From the NCBI RefSeq assembly GCF_009770985.1, contig NZ_WSRW01000002.1, positions 310,001-374,000 of the forward strand: 64,000 nt of DNA, written 5' to 3'. The translations under genes and the position numbers were made by a program. This document shows, one piece after another, positions 1 to 7,232 of this stretch (the stretch's first letter is position 1; each line of letters starts with the position of its first letter). The DNA comes from Mucilaginibacter lacusdianchii (GTDB lineage: Bacteria > Bacteroidota > Bacteroidia > Sphingobacteriales > Sphingobacteriaceae). The notes below the pieces were generated by a model, which saw nothing but the letters and a program-made list of their open reading frames with translations, was not told the origin of the DNA and searched no databases.

Positions 1-59
1 CTATCTGCAAATTCCGGATCTGCCTGATGAATATCGTCTATTAAGTTTAGTAAATTCAT
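1..59 (-). CDS. 5' end of a protein gene, cut by the window edge
   Basis: On the minus strand an ATG at 59 opens a frame that runs off the window after 19 codons and reads MNLLNLIDDIHQADPEFAD. It lies 28 bp downstream of the ferritin-like gene at 88-780, on the same strand, so the two are probably one transcript. In Bacteroidota, ferritin-like Tat proteins are often encoded in pairs, so this may be the partner. That is inference from context; 19 residues are too few to identify a family. Confidence 0.5.
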   Translation of the reverse strand, partial: MNLLNLIDDIHQADPEFAD

Positions 60-87
60 GATGTTGTTGATGTTTTTAAATAGGTGA

Positions 88-780
88 TTAATAGATGCCT
101 AATGAAGGAGCTGCCAGTTTTTTACCAGTCAGGAAGGTATTTGCAATAGGCACTACTTCCTGAGGTGTTTTAGATTTCTCCAAGCTGTTTGTGCTGATGT
201 TTACAACAGTATTATCCACAAAGCTGTTGTATTGCAGCAAATCACGAATAGTAGCTGCGTGACGGGCTTCTACAGAAACAATTTTACCGGCTAGTACCAA
301 ATAATCAGGTGTAGTAATTAAGGCACCTGCACCATTGTATGCGGCAACCCCTAAATCTTCAAAAGTTTTAGCTGCGCCTAACACACTTGCACGGCTGCTA
401 AAGTCAATTGAGCTAAAGTTAGGTGTTAATCCTTGAATAGCGTTTGAACCTAAAGCCGCTTTGAAAAACTCACGGTGAGAAACTTCGTGGTCACGAATGT
501 CTGTCAGCAATGCTCTCTCATCAGCAGAAATACCGCTATAAAAATTAGTAGCTACTTGCGTGTAGAATGCAGCTTCTAATTGCTCCAAAGCATAAGCATA
601 ATTCAATATAGCAATATCACCACTGCCTAAATCAACATGATCATTGTCTACAAATTCTTTTTTGCTACATGATGCCGCAGTAAGGGCCACACCAGTAGCA
701 ACACCTACCCCGGCAAATTTCAAAAATGACCGCCTGGCCATTGGATTGCCAACAGTGCTTTCTTGTGTTGTTGTTTTCAT
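88..780 (-). CDS. Ferritin-like domain protein, Tat-type lipoprotein
   Basis: 230 residues. The N-terminus carries RRSFLKFAG (about residues 16-24), a twin-arginine export motif, then a hydrophobic stretch ending in the lipobox-like TAASC. The mature protein should therefore be a folded, exported lipoprotein. The rest matches the ferritin-like (Ferritin_2, DUF-type) four-helix family: acidic and histidine residues recur in helix contexts such as EQLEAAFY, DHEVSHREFF, FEDLGVAAYNG and VEARHAATI, which could bind a di-iron centre. Its biochemical role is not known; iron handling or oxidative stress is a guess. It is divergent from scpB and is followed by a second partial gene on the same strand. 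Confidence 0.8.
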   Translation of the reverse strand: MKTTTQESTVGNPMARRSFLKFAGVGVATGVALTAASCSKKEFVDNDHVDLGSGDIAILNYAYALEQLEAAFYTQVATNFYSGISADERALLTDIRDHEVSHREFFKAALGSNAIQGLTPNFSSIDFSSRASVLGAAKTFEDLGVAAYNGAGALITTPDYLVLAGKIVSVEARHAATIRDLLQYNSFVDNTVVNISTNSLEKSKTPQEVVPIANTFLTGKKLAAPSLGIY

Positions 781-873
781 AAGTAATTAAAAGTTGTTAG
801 TTATAGATTAAGTCTACTACAATCTACGTTGTAATTAGTTCACACGGTTTCACATGAACTTATTCCAATACGC

Positions 874-881
874 TATATTTG
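874..881 (+). promoter_or_regulatory. -7 box of scpB, almost on the start codon
   Basis: TATATTTG matches the Bacteroidota -7 consensus TAnnTTTG exactly. It ends 4 bp before the scpB ATG at 886, so the transcript would start at or next to the start codon and have essentially no leader. Confidence 0.5.
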
Positions 882-885
882 TGTT

Positions 886-1446
886 ATGGAGGGTATAGAA
901 CAGCATATTGAGGCACTTATTTTTGCATCTGAGCAGGGAATACGGCTGGAAGAAATTATTTTTTGCTTACAGGCCGCTTTACAGGTAGACGTAGATGAAA
1001 GTGTAATTAGAAGCGCTGTAGAAAATATCATGACTAAATATCAAACTCCTGCTTTAGCCATTGAATTGGTTAAGATTAACAACGGTTACCAATTTTTAAC
1101 TAAAAAAGCCCATCATCAAGTAATTAGTCAACTCCAGCTTCAACGCTCTAAAAAGAAGTTAAGCCAGGCTGCGCTCGAAACACTGGCCATTATTGCCTAT
1201 AAACAACCCGTTACCAAATTGGAAGTTGAGCAAATTAGAGGTGTGAATTGTGATTATTCTATACAAAAACTTCTTGAAAAAGAATTAGTTAGTATTGCAG
1301 GCAAAGCAGACACCATAGGTAAACCGTTGTTGTATACCACCAGTAACATTTTTGCTGATTATATGGGCATTAACAATATCAAAGACTTACCCCGTATCAG
1401 CGAAATTGATACCGCATCAAGCACCATTGGCCAGCAACAGGAATAA
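886..1446 (+). CDS. scpB: Segregation and condensation protein B
   Basis: 186 residues, close to the usual ScpB length. ScpB joins SMC and ScpA in the condensin-like complex that organises and segregates the chromosome. The sequence has the two winged-helix halves of the family. The conserved stretch LSQAALETLAIIAYKQPVTKLEVEQIRGVNC lies around residues 91-121 and is followed by a second recognition region containing KPLLYTT. The short C-terminal tail rich in S, T and Q is variable in the family. No scpA is visible nearby, so the partner is encoded elsewhere. The start is fixed by the promoter box at 874-881. Confidence 0.93.
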   Translation: MEGIEQHIEALIFASEQGIRLEEIIFCLQAALQVDVDESVIRSAVENIMTKYQTPALAIELVKINNGYQFLTKKAHHQVISQLQLQRSKKKLSQAALETLAIIAYKQPVTKLEVEQIRGVNCDYSIQKLLEKELVSIAGKADTIGKPLLYTTSNIFADYMGINNIKDLPRISEIDTASSTIGQQQE

Positions 1447-1575
1447 TTTTTAGCTTTTTTTTACTGAAAGTGATTTTTAACTATTTTTGAGATATCGAAG
1501 AAATGCTGTTGACTCGAAAAATTTAAACTACTATTAAAGCAAAGAAATTAACTCACTAATTAAGCAATATTCATA

Positions 1576-1773
1576 ATGCAAACGCCCAAGAAAACTGCAA
1601 AAAAGAACGTCGCTTCAACAAATTCTGCCCCTAATAAATCAACAGAGAAGGCCGAACCAAAAACCAAAAAGCGATTTGATGACGATGATGACGACGATGA
1701 TGAATTCGGTGCACCGCTAGATGACCTGGATTACAGCGACATTGATCGTTATAACGACGATGACGATTATTAA
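1576..1773 (+). CDS. Small protein, basic N-terminus and aspartate-rich C-terminus
   Basis: 65 residues with a striking charge split. The first 33 residues are rich in Lys, Ala, Thr and Asn. The last 32 contain a run of eight Asp followed by EFGAPLDDLDY and a final NDDDDY. No fold or enzymatic motif is visible and the protein is probably largely disordered. It lies about 70 bp upstream of the acyltransferase-like gene on the same strand, so the two may be co-transcribed. I do not recognise a functional family. The acidic tail could bind cations or basic partners, but this is a guess. Confidence 0.7.
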   Translation: MQTPKKTAKKNVASTNSAPNKSTEKAEPKTKKRFDDDDDDDDEFGAPLDDLDYSDIDRYNDDDDY

Positions 1774-1841
1774 CATTTAAATTCATTTTCAAGGCATCAC
1801 CAAGGTTTGTTAAAGCTTTTGTGATGCCGAACATTCTACTG

Positions 1842-2963
1842 ATGACCATAACCGAGGTTGCCGATAAAACTACCCAAAACGCCTTTTTAGATACTGCCCG
1901 CTTCATTTACCGGAATGATCCTAATTGGATTTGCCCGCTGGATAATGATATAGAAGCCGTTTTTGATCCTTCCAAAAACAATTTTCACCAATTTGGAAAA
2001 GCCACCCGGTGGATTTTAACAGACAACCAGGGTGAACCGGCCGGACGTATTGCAGCATTTATCAACAATAAAAAAGCTTACAACAACGCGCAACCTACTG
2101 GCGGCATGGGCTTTTTTGAATGTATTGATAATGAGCAAGCTGCCTTTATACTGTTTGATACCGCTAAACAATGGCTGGCACAAAACGGCATGCAAGCCAT
2201 GGACGGGCCAATCAACTTTGGCGAAAATGACACCTTTTGGGGATTGCTGATTGAAGGTTTTGTACCCCAATCATACGGTATGAACTACAACCCGCCGTAT
2301 TATAAGAAATTTTTTGACGACTACGGCTTTACCACTTTGTATGAGCAGATTACCAATCATGTGGATGCACATAAGCCGTTTCCGGAGCGTTTTACCAAAA
2401 TAGCCAATTGGGTGATGCAAAAGCCGGGCTATGAGTTTAAGCACCTGAAAGTTTCGCAGATTAACCGATTTGCGGCCGACTTTATGGAAATTTATAACGA
2501 TGCCTGGCAGGGTTTTGAAAACTTCGTTCCCATTCAAAAAGCTACCATTCTGGAAACTTTCCAAAAAATGAAAGCTATTATGGATGAAAATTTGATTTGG
2601 TTTGCATATGTAAACGGAGAGCCTGCTGCATTTGTAGTGATACTGCCCGATGCCAATCAAATGATCAAATCATTGAACGGTAAATTGGACTTAATTGGAA
2701 AGCTCAAGTTTTTGTACCATAAGTGGAAAGGTGTTAACCGGATGCGTGCAGTAGTTATGGGTACTAAAATAAAATTTCAGAAACATGGCCTCGAATCGGT
2801 AATGTTTATTAAAGTAAAGGAATACGTGTTACCGCTTAAGCAATATGACGAAATGGAACTTTCGTGGGTAGGCGATTTTAACGATAAAATGATTGCACTG
2901 CACGAAGCTATGGGTGGAAAGCTAGGTAAAAAGCATGCAACCTTACGTTATATATTCAAATAG
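1842..2963 (+). CDS. GNAT-fold acyltransferase-like protein
   Basis: About 373 residues from the ATG at 1842. Two upstream in-frame starts, GTG at 1821 and ATG at 1824, are possible, but MTITEVADK is the more natural N-terminus. The protein resembles the long Bacteroidota proteins annotated as GNAT N-acetyltransferases. It contains ICPLDNDIEAVFDP near the start, then GRIAAFIN, FWGLLIEGF and YNPPYYKKFFDDYGF, and it ends with a basic KLGKKHATLRYIFK. No acceptor substrate can be read from the sequence. It is followed by a strong bidirectional terminator shared with the XRE gene. Family membership is moderately certain; the activity is untested. Confidence 0.75.
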   Translation: MTITEVADKTTQNAFLDTARFIYRNDPNWICPLDNDIEAVFDPSKNNFHQFGKATRWILTDNQGEPAGRIAAFINNKKAYNNAQPTGGMGFFECIDNEQAAFILFDTAKQWLAQNGMQAMDGPINFGENDTFWGLLIEGFVPQSYGMNYNPPYYKKFFDDYGFTTLYEQITNHVDAHKPFPERFTKIANWVMQKPGYEFKHLKVSQINRFAADFMEIYNDAWQGFENFVPIQKATILETFQKMKAIMDENLIWFAYVNGEPAAFVVILPDANQMIKSLNGKLDLIGKLKFLYHKWKGVNRMRAVVMGTKIKFQKHGLESVMFIKVKEYVLPLKQYDEMELSWVGDFNDKMIALHEAMGGKLGKKHATLRYIFK

Positions 2964-2986
2964 CCCGGTTATATACCGGGCTATTT
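2958..2986. terminator. Bidirectional intrinsic terminator
   Basis: A perfect 12-bp stem, AAATAGCCCGGT and its complement, with a 5-nt loop, sits between the convergent acyltransferase-like and XRE genes. A and T flanks serve both directions. Confidence 0.85.
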
Positions 2987-2996
2987 GCTTTATACA

Positions 2997-3338
2997 TTAT
3001 GCTGTTGCTTTACTTTGGCGAAGTTCTTCAAACAGTTCTATTACTTTTTTCTGCAAGTCAATAACTTCCGTCTCCCTATCCATCAGTTTCTTATTGACAT
3101 TCTCTAATTCATTTACGTATTTCTGCTCATACTCGGCATCATTAAACGTAAGCAGTTGTACTACAGACATCTCAAACAAATTTGCTATCTGTTCTAAACG
3201 AGAAAGGTTAATGTCGGTGATACCGGTCTCAATTTTAGAAAAAGCGGGGATTGAAATGTCGAGCCGTTTAGCTACATCTTCCTGACTCCAGCCCTTCTGG
3301 TGTCTTAGTAATCTGATCTTCTTGCCAAGTGTTTTCAT
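2997..3338 (-). CDS. XRE-family helix-turn-helix regulator with C-terminal coiled coil
   Basis: 113 residues. Residues about 5-60 form a Cro/C1-type DNA-binding domain: KIRLLRHQKGWSQEDVAKRLDISIPAFSKIETG, then LSRLEQIANLF. The remaining half is strongly heptad-like (VNELENVNKKLMDRETEVIDLQKKVIELFEEL), which suggests dimerisation through a coiled coil rather than ligand sensing. An inverted repeat at 3379-3395 upstream could be its own operator. There is no phage context, so it is more likely a chromosomal regulator. Its targets are unknown. Confidence 0.85.
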   Translation of the reverse strand: MKTLGKKIRLLRHQKGWSQEDVAKRLDISIPAFSKIETGITDINLSRLEQIANLFEMSVVQLLTFNDAEYEQKYVNELENVNKKLMDRETEVIDLQKKVIELFEELRQSKATA

Positions 3339-3378
3339 CTTTTAATCAAGGATAAGGATTTCTCAATAGTTAATAAAG

Positions 3379-3395
3379 TTACAATAATATTGTAA
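3379..3395. promoter_or_regulatory. Inverted repeat upstream of the XRE gene
   Basis: TTACAAT-AAT-ATTGTAA forms perfect 7-bp arms 41 bp upstream of the XRE start codon. This is a reasonable size and position for an autoregulatory operator. The region is very A+T rich, so chance is possible. Confidence 0.35.
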
Positions 3396-3410
3396 TAAAA
3401 AAATTTTTAT

Positions 3411-4775
3411 TTATTTGATATTTAATATATCATTTGCCAATTCAGACAAATTTATACCGCCAAAGTTACCAGAACTCATCAATAAAACATTCGCATTTGT
3501 TGTATTTTCTTGTTCCAATGATTGTTTCAACAGCTCCGGCTCATTATAGAATATCAAATCGCTCCTTTTAAAAGCTTCTTTTACGTCAGATTCTGAATAA
3601 GGTTGCAATTTCTTTTGCTCAAAGGTTCGTGCGTCAATAAATACAACCGCTTGATCTGCTTCGTCCATGCAGCCCGCATATTCACTTAAAAAGTTTTTAT
3701 CCAAACTGCTAAAGGTATGCAGCTCTATACAGGCAATTAACCTGCGGGTTGGAAACTGCGCTTTCACCGCATGGATGGTAGCCTTCAGTTTAGATGGAGA
3801 ATGAGCAAAATCTTTATAAACATTGGTATGCTCATTTTTGCCTAGTAGCTCCAGGCGGCGGGCTGCACCTTTAAACGTTTGCATGCTGCTGTAAAATGCA
3901 GCCGAATCAATATCTAACTGGCTGCAAACCGAACGGGCAGCTTCCATATTCAATAAGTTGTGATCGCCAAATACCTGTAAAGCATAACGCTCATTTTCAT
4001 GAATAATAGTTGTTACTCCATTATTCACTTCAAACTGAGGCAAACTGTAAGGTTGTTTATTTACAGCAACAGATTGATTTTTGGCAATCATTTGCTTCAG
4101 CACCTCGTCGTTATCTGCATAGTATATGGTACCACCGGACTGAATGGTTTGTATAAACAGGTCGAACTGCTCGATATAATTGTCAAACGTTGGGAAAACG
4201 TTGATATGGTCCCAGGCTATTCCGCTAATTACACCAACGTGCCCTTTGTATAAATGGAACTTTGGCCGGCGATCAACAGGTGACGATAAGTACTCATCCC
4301 CTTCTATCACTATTACCGGGGCATCGCTTAATTGTACCATGGTATCAAAACCTTCCAATTGTGCGCCTACCAAATAATCGAAATCCTTACCGGCAGTTTT
4401 AAGCGCGTGCAAGATCATAGATGTAATGGTAGTTTTACCATGACTTCCGCCTATAACTACCCGCAGTTTGTTTTTAGACTGCTCGTAAATATATTCCGGA
4501 TAAGAGTAAATCTTAAGTCCCAACTCTTGCGCTCTTAATAATTCAGGGTTATCCGCACGAGCGTGCATGCCTAAAATTACCGCATCTAAATCAGAGGTTA
4601 GTTTTTCGGGATACCAGCCGTTGTTTTCGGGCAGCAAACCATATTTGGCCAGTCGCGAGATAGAAGGTTCAAACAAAACATCGTCTGAACCAGATACTTG
4701 AAAACCCTTTTTAGTTAAAGCAATAGCAAGGTTGTGCATTGCGCTACCCCCTATAGCTATAAAGTGTACCCTCAT
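3411..4775 (-). CDS. mpl: UDP-N-acetylmuramate:L-alanyl-gamma-D-glutamyl-meso-diaminopimelate ligase
   Basis: 454 residues, the normal length for Mpl. This cytoplasmic Mur-type ligase attaches the recovered tripeptide L-Ala-D-Glu-meso-DAP to UDP-MurNAc and so recycles cell-wall peptides. Visible features are the N-terminal GGSAMHNLAIAL nucleotide-binding motif, the ATP loop GGSHGKTTITSM at about 109-120, DEYLSSPVDRRPKFHLY in the Mpl-specific region, and DFAHSPSKLKATI near the C-terminal domain. MurC is related, but this N-terminal pattern and the DRRPKF region fit Mpl better. It is transcribed away from the Rrf2 gene. Its presence implies DAP-type peptidoglycan. Confidence 0.92.
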   Translation of the reverse strand: MRVHFIAIGGSAMHNLAIALTKKGFQVSGSDDVLFEPSISRLAKYGLLPENNGWYPEKLTSDLDAVILGMHARADNPELLRAQELGLKIYSYPEYIYEQSKNKLRVVIGGSHGKTTITSMILHALKTAGKDFDYLVGAQLEGFDTMVQLSDAPVIVIEGDEYLSSPVDRRPKFHLYKGHVGVISGIAWDHINVFPTFDNYIEQFDLFIQTIQSGGTIYYADNDEVLKQMIAKNQSVAVNKQPYSLPQFEVNNGVTTIIHENERYALQVFGDHNLLNMEAARSVCSQLDIDSAAFYSSMQTFKGAARRLELLGKNEHTNVYKDFAHSPSKLKATIHAVKAQFPTRRLIACIELHTFSSLDKNFLSEYAGCMDEADQAVVFIDARTFEQKKLQPYSESDVKEAFKRSDLIFYNEPELLKQSLEQENTTNANVLLMSSGNFGGINLSELANDILNIK

Positions 4776-4913
4776 TTAAATATTAAGCGTTAAGCAATAA
4801 CTGCAAATAAACATAAATATGCTGACACATCAAAAATGTGTTATATGTTAGACGCTATAAACGGGTACAGTGATACTTACAACTGTAAAATTTCTGTCAT
4901 TATACTCATAACG

Positions 4914-4923
4914 TGTAATTACA
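4914..4923. promoter_or_regulatory. TGTAATTACA palindrome, possible extra Rrf2 site
   Basis: A perfect 10-bp palindrome made of the same half-sites (TGTAA and TTACA) as the two N9-spaced repeats at 4949-4967 and 5399-5417, but with no spacer. It lies between mpl and the Rrf2 gene, upstream of the probable -7 box CACCTTTG at 4938-4945. Confidence 0.3.
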
Positions 4924-4947
4924 TTAAAAAATAAACACACCTTTGTA

Positions 4948-4968
4948 CTGTAATAAAAAATATTACAG
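4948..4968. promoter_or_regulatory. Candidate Rrf2 operator abutting the start codon
   Basis: CTGTAATA-N5-TATTACAG is a perfect inverted repeat with 8-bp arms. It begins just after the -7-like box CACCTTTG (4938-4945) and ends at the base before the regulator's ATG (4969). A dimer bound here would block both initiation of transcription and the ribosome entry region, which is typical of autorepression. Confidence 0.6.
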
Positions 4969-5379
4969 ATGAATAACGGTCGGTTTCAAATAGCAGTACA
5001 CATTATGACTTTGCTCCATTTGGGTGAGAATGAACAACTATCGTCTGAGTATATGGCCGGAAGCATTAACGCTAATCCTGCCCTTATTAGAAAAGAACTG
5101 AGTAATTTGCGGAAGCACAACCTGGTAAATAGTAAAGAAGGTAAAACTGGCGGATACCAGTTGGGCAAACCGGCTCATTTAATTACGATGGCTGATATAT
5201 ACGTAGCAGTAAAGCAAGACAGCGTTTTGGGCGAAGCGCGCAATCAGCCTAATCCTAATTGCACAGTAGGTAAAAGCATAAATAAAAATGTGGCATCTAT
5301 CAATACCGATCTTGACAAACTGATTTATGACAAACTAGGCAAGCAAACCTTAGCAGAGTTTAGTAAACAATTTCACTAA
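4969..5379 (+). CDS. Rrf2-family transcriptional regulator (YwnA-like)
   Basis: 136 residues. The N-terminal winged helix is clear: RFQIAVHIMTLL, SSEYMAGSINANPALIRKELSNLRKHNLVNSKEGKTGGYQLGKP, with the GGY wing at about residues 61-63. There is only one cysteine, so the Fe-S ligands of IscR are absent and it is not an Fe-S sensor of that type. It resembles the B. subtilis YwnA type, and like ywnA it is followed by a YwnB-like oxidoreductase. A perfect inverted repeat directly before its ATG and a matching repeat before the next gene suggest that it represses both. Confidence 0.88.
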   Translation: MNNGRFQIAVHIMTLLHLGENEQLSSEYMAGSINANPALIRKELSNLRKHNLVNSKEGKTGGYQLGKPAHLITMADIYVAVKQDSVLGEARNQPNPNCTVGKSINKNVASINTDLDKLIYDKLGKQTLAEFSKQFH

Positions 5380-5398
5380 TATATTTTTTAACTTAAAC

Positions 5399-5417
5399 TG
5401 TAACAAATTAAATTACA
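5399..5417. promoter_or_regulatory. Second TGTAA-N9-TTACA inverted repeat
   Basis: TGTAA, nine bases, then TTACA, ending 5 bp before the oxidoreductase ATG at 5423. Half-sites and spacing equal those of the repeat at 4949-4967 before the regulator, so the regulator probably binds both. Confidence 0.5.
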
Positions 5418-5422
5418 TTATT

Positions 5423-6067
5423 ATGAAAGTAGCAATTATTGGTGCCACCGGCTTTGTTGGTCCACATGTAGTAACCGAAGCATTAAACCGTGGCTATGAA
5501 GTAACCGCATTTGCCCGCAACCCCGACAAGCTTGACATTAGCCACGAGCATTTAACCAAGCAAGCGGTGGATATTTATGATACTGAAATACTGGCGCAAT
5601 TACTAGTTGGCCACGATGCCGTAATCAGCACGTTTAATGCCGGCTGGACTAACCCCGACTTGTATAATGACTTTTTGAAAGGATCAAGATCTATACAACA
5701 AGCTACCAAGCAAGCCGGAATTAACCGATTTTTATTTGTAGGTGGTGCAGGCAGCTTAGAAATTAAGCCCGGCGTACAGTTAGTAGACACGCCTGATTTC
5801 CCAGCGGCTTACAAACCAGGCGCTACCGCAGCTCGCGATTTTTTAACCGAATTGCGTCAGGAACAGCAATTGGATTGGACATTTTTAAGCCCGGCTATTA
5901 ACTTGCATCCGGGTGAACCTACCGGCAAATTCCGTTTAGGTACTGAGCAACCGGTATTTAATGAGGCCGGCAAAAACGATATATCGGTTGCCGACTTAGC
6001 AGTGGCCTTATTGGATGAACTGGAGAACAATCAGTTTGTGAAGAAAAGATTTACTTTGGGCTATTAA
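5423..6067 (+). CDS. NAD(P)-binding oxidoreductase (YwnB-like atypical SDR)
   Basis: 214 residues with a Rossmann nucleotide-binding motif GATGFVGPHV at 7-16 and a second conserved region FLFVGGAGSLEI at about 103-114. This places it among the atypical short-chain dehydrogenase or NmrA/YwnB group. The classical YxxxK catalytic pair is not obvious, which is usual in this group. Substrate unknown. It is 43 bp downstream of the Rrf2 regulator and has its own copy of the putative operator, so it is probably induced when the regulator is inactivated. It ends in a gap that holds a TGTCAT-ended palindromic repeat. Confidence 0.85.
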   Translation: MKVAIIGATGFVGPHVVTEALNRGYEVTAFARNPDKLDISHEHLTKQAVDIYDTEILAQLLVGHDAVISTFNAGWTNPDLYNDFLKGSRSIQQATKQAGINRFLFVGGAGSLEIKPGVQLVDTPDFPAAYKPGATAARDFLTELRQEQQLDWTFLSPAINLHPGEPTGKFRLGTEQPVFNEAGKNDISVADLAVALLDELENNQFVKKRFTLGY

Positions 6068-6120
6068 GCCCAAGCTTGTTCGGTAGGTAAAAACACCTTG
6101 GACAGGGTATAAAATAAAAA

Positions 6121-6210
6121 TGTCATTTCGAGTGATAACGAGAAATCTTTTGAAAACGATAAGCTAACCGCCCGCTTTTAAAAGATCTCTCACTGTCGTT
6201 CGAGATGACA
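6121..6210. repeat. TGTCAT-ended palindromic interspersed repeat, copy A
   Basis: About 90 bp, beginning TGTCATTTCGAGTGATAACG and ending CGTTCGAGATGACA, with internal AAATCTTTT and AAAAGATCT arms, so the element can fold on itself. A near copy lies at 16914-17004. Both sit between convergent genes, where such elements may act as terminators. Confidence 0.85.
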
Positions 6211-6255
6211 TTTTCTCTTATATCCCCTATCGAGTAAGTTGAGAGATGGTTTATG

Positions 6256-7095
6256 TTATGCCTTTTTAAAGCGGGCAGCTACCCAATTATTGCTTTTTTT
6301 ATGGCTAATGTAATGCATTCCATATTTGTTAGCTTCTTCACGAATCATTTCCAAATCTGGTGATTCATAAAAACCACTAAAATAAATCTCCCCATCAGAC
6401 TTTAATACTTCAGCATACCGTTCCATTTGGTCGAGCAGGATATTCCGGTTAATGTTGGCTAAGATGACATCGTAGTGCTCATTCGGAATATCCTCTTTTG
6501 AACCACAAATAACATTTACATCCGGTACATGATTCAGCTCTGTGTTTTCGATAGTGCTTTTATAGCACAGCATGTCATAATCGATAGCCGTTAAATCGGC
6601 CGCGCCCAGTTTATAAGCCAAGATAGCCAATATGCCTGTACCACAGCCCATATCCAACACCTTTTTACCCTGAATATCATTTTCCAGCATGGTTTCCATC
6701 ATCAAACAAGTAGTATCATGATGGCCGGTACCAAAAGCCATTTTTGGATCGATCACTATTTCATGCGGAAACTCGGGATGAGGTTCGTGAAAAGTGGCAC
6801 GTACATAAACCTGCGTACCAATGGTAATCGGTTGAAAGTTACTCTCCCAAACCGCGTTCCAGTTCTTCTCCGGTATCAGGTTTATTTCGTACGAAAAGGT
6901 GAACTGCTCGTGATAAGGAGCCAGTGTATCTTCAACCAAATCCTTATCAAAATCTTCAGAAGGTATATACGCTTTGAATCCTAAATCTGTTTCTTCAAAA
7001 GTATCAAAGCCCAATTCGGCCAGCTCACTGATTAGTAAATCTTGCTGGTAATCTTCCTCGGTTACCACTGTAAATAGCAGTTCGTAATAGTTCAT
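6256..7095 (-). CDS. prmA: Ribosomal protein L11 methyltransferase
   Basis: 279 residues. PrmA transfers methyl groups from S-adenosylmethionine to ribosomal protein L11. The N-terminal substrate-recognition domain is followed by FGTGHHDTT (121-129), the SAM-binding motif DMGCGTGILAI (148-158), an acidic loop TAIDYD and the NPPY-equivalent ILANINRNILL. Length and motif order match the family. It lies 137 bp downstream of tpiA on the same strand. The gap contains two direct copies of AGTATCAAGTA at 7102-7112 and 7116-7126. Confidence 0.93.
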   Translation of the reverse strand: MNYYELLFTVVTEEDYQQDLLISELAELGFDTFEETDLGFKAYIPSEDFDKDLVEDTLAPYHEQFTFSYEINLIPEKNWNAVWESNFQPITIGTQVYVRATFHEPHPEFPHEIVIDPKMAFGTGHHDTTCLMMETMLENDIQGKKVLDMGCGTGILAILAYKLGAADLTAIDYDMLCYKSTIENTELNHVPDVNVICGSKEDIPNEHYDVILANINRNILLDQMERYAEVLKSDGEIYFSGFYESPDLEMIREEANKYGMHYISHKKSNNWVAARFKKA

Positions 7096-7232
7096 GATTT
7101 TAGTATCAAGTAATAAGTATCAAGTAGTAAGACCTTTTTATCAAGCAACATAATGTTTAACAAATGCTCTACAGCATTTGTAGTCATCATTTCGTTTTGA
7201 TATTTAATACTCGCTACCTGATACTTAAAAAA

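Noticed and set aside
1631..1906. A minus-strand reading frame across the aspartate-rich gene.
   Set aside because: It is a shadow of GAT/GAC repeats read backward (His/Arg repeats) and has no family pattern; the plus-strand gene is coherent.
4969..5379. Rrf2 protein considered as IscR.
   Set aside because: Only one cysteine is present, so the three-Cys Fe-S ligand set is missing, and the gene is not linked to iscS. The YwnA type fits better.
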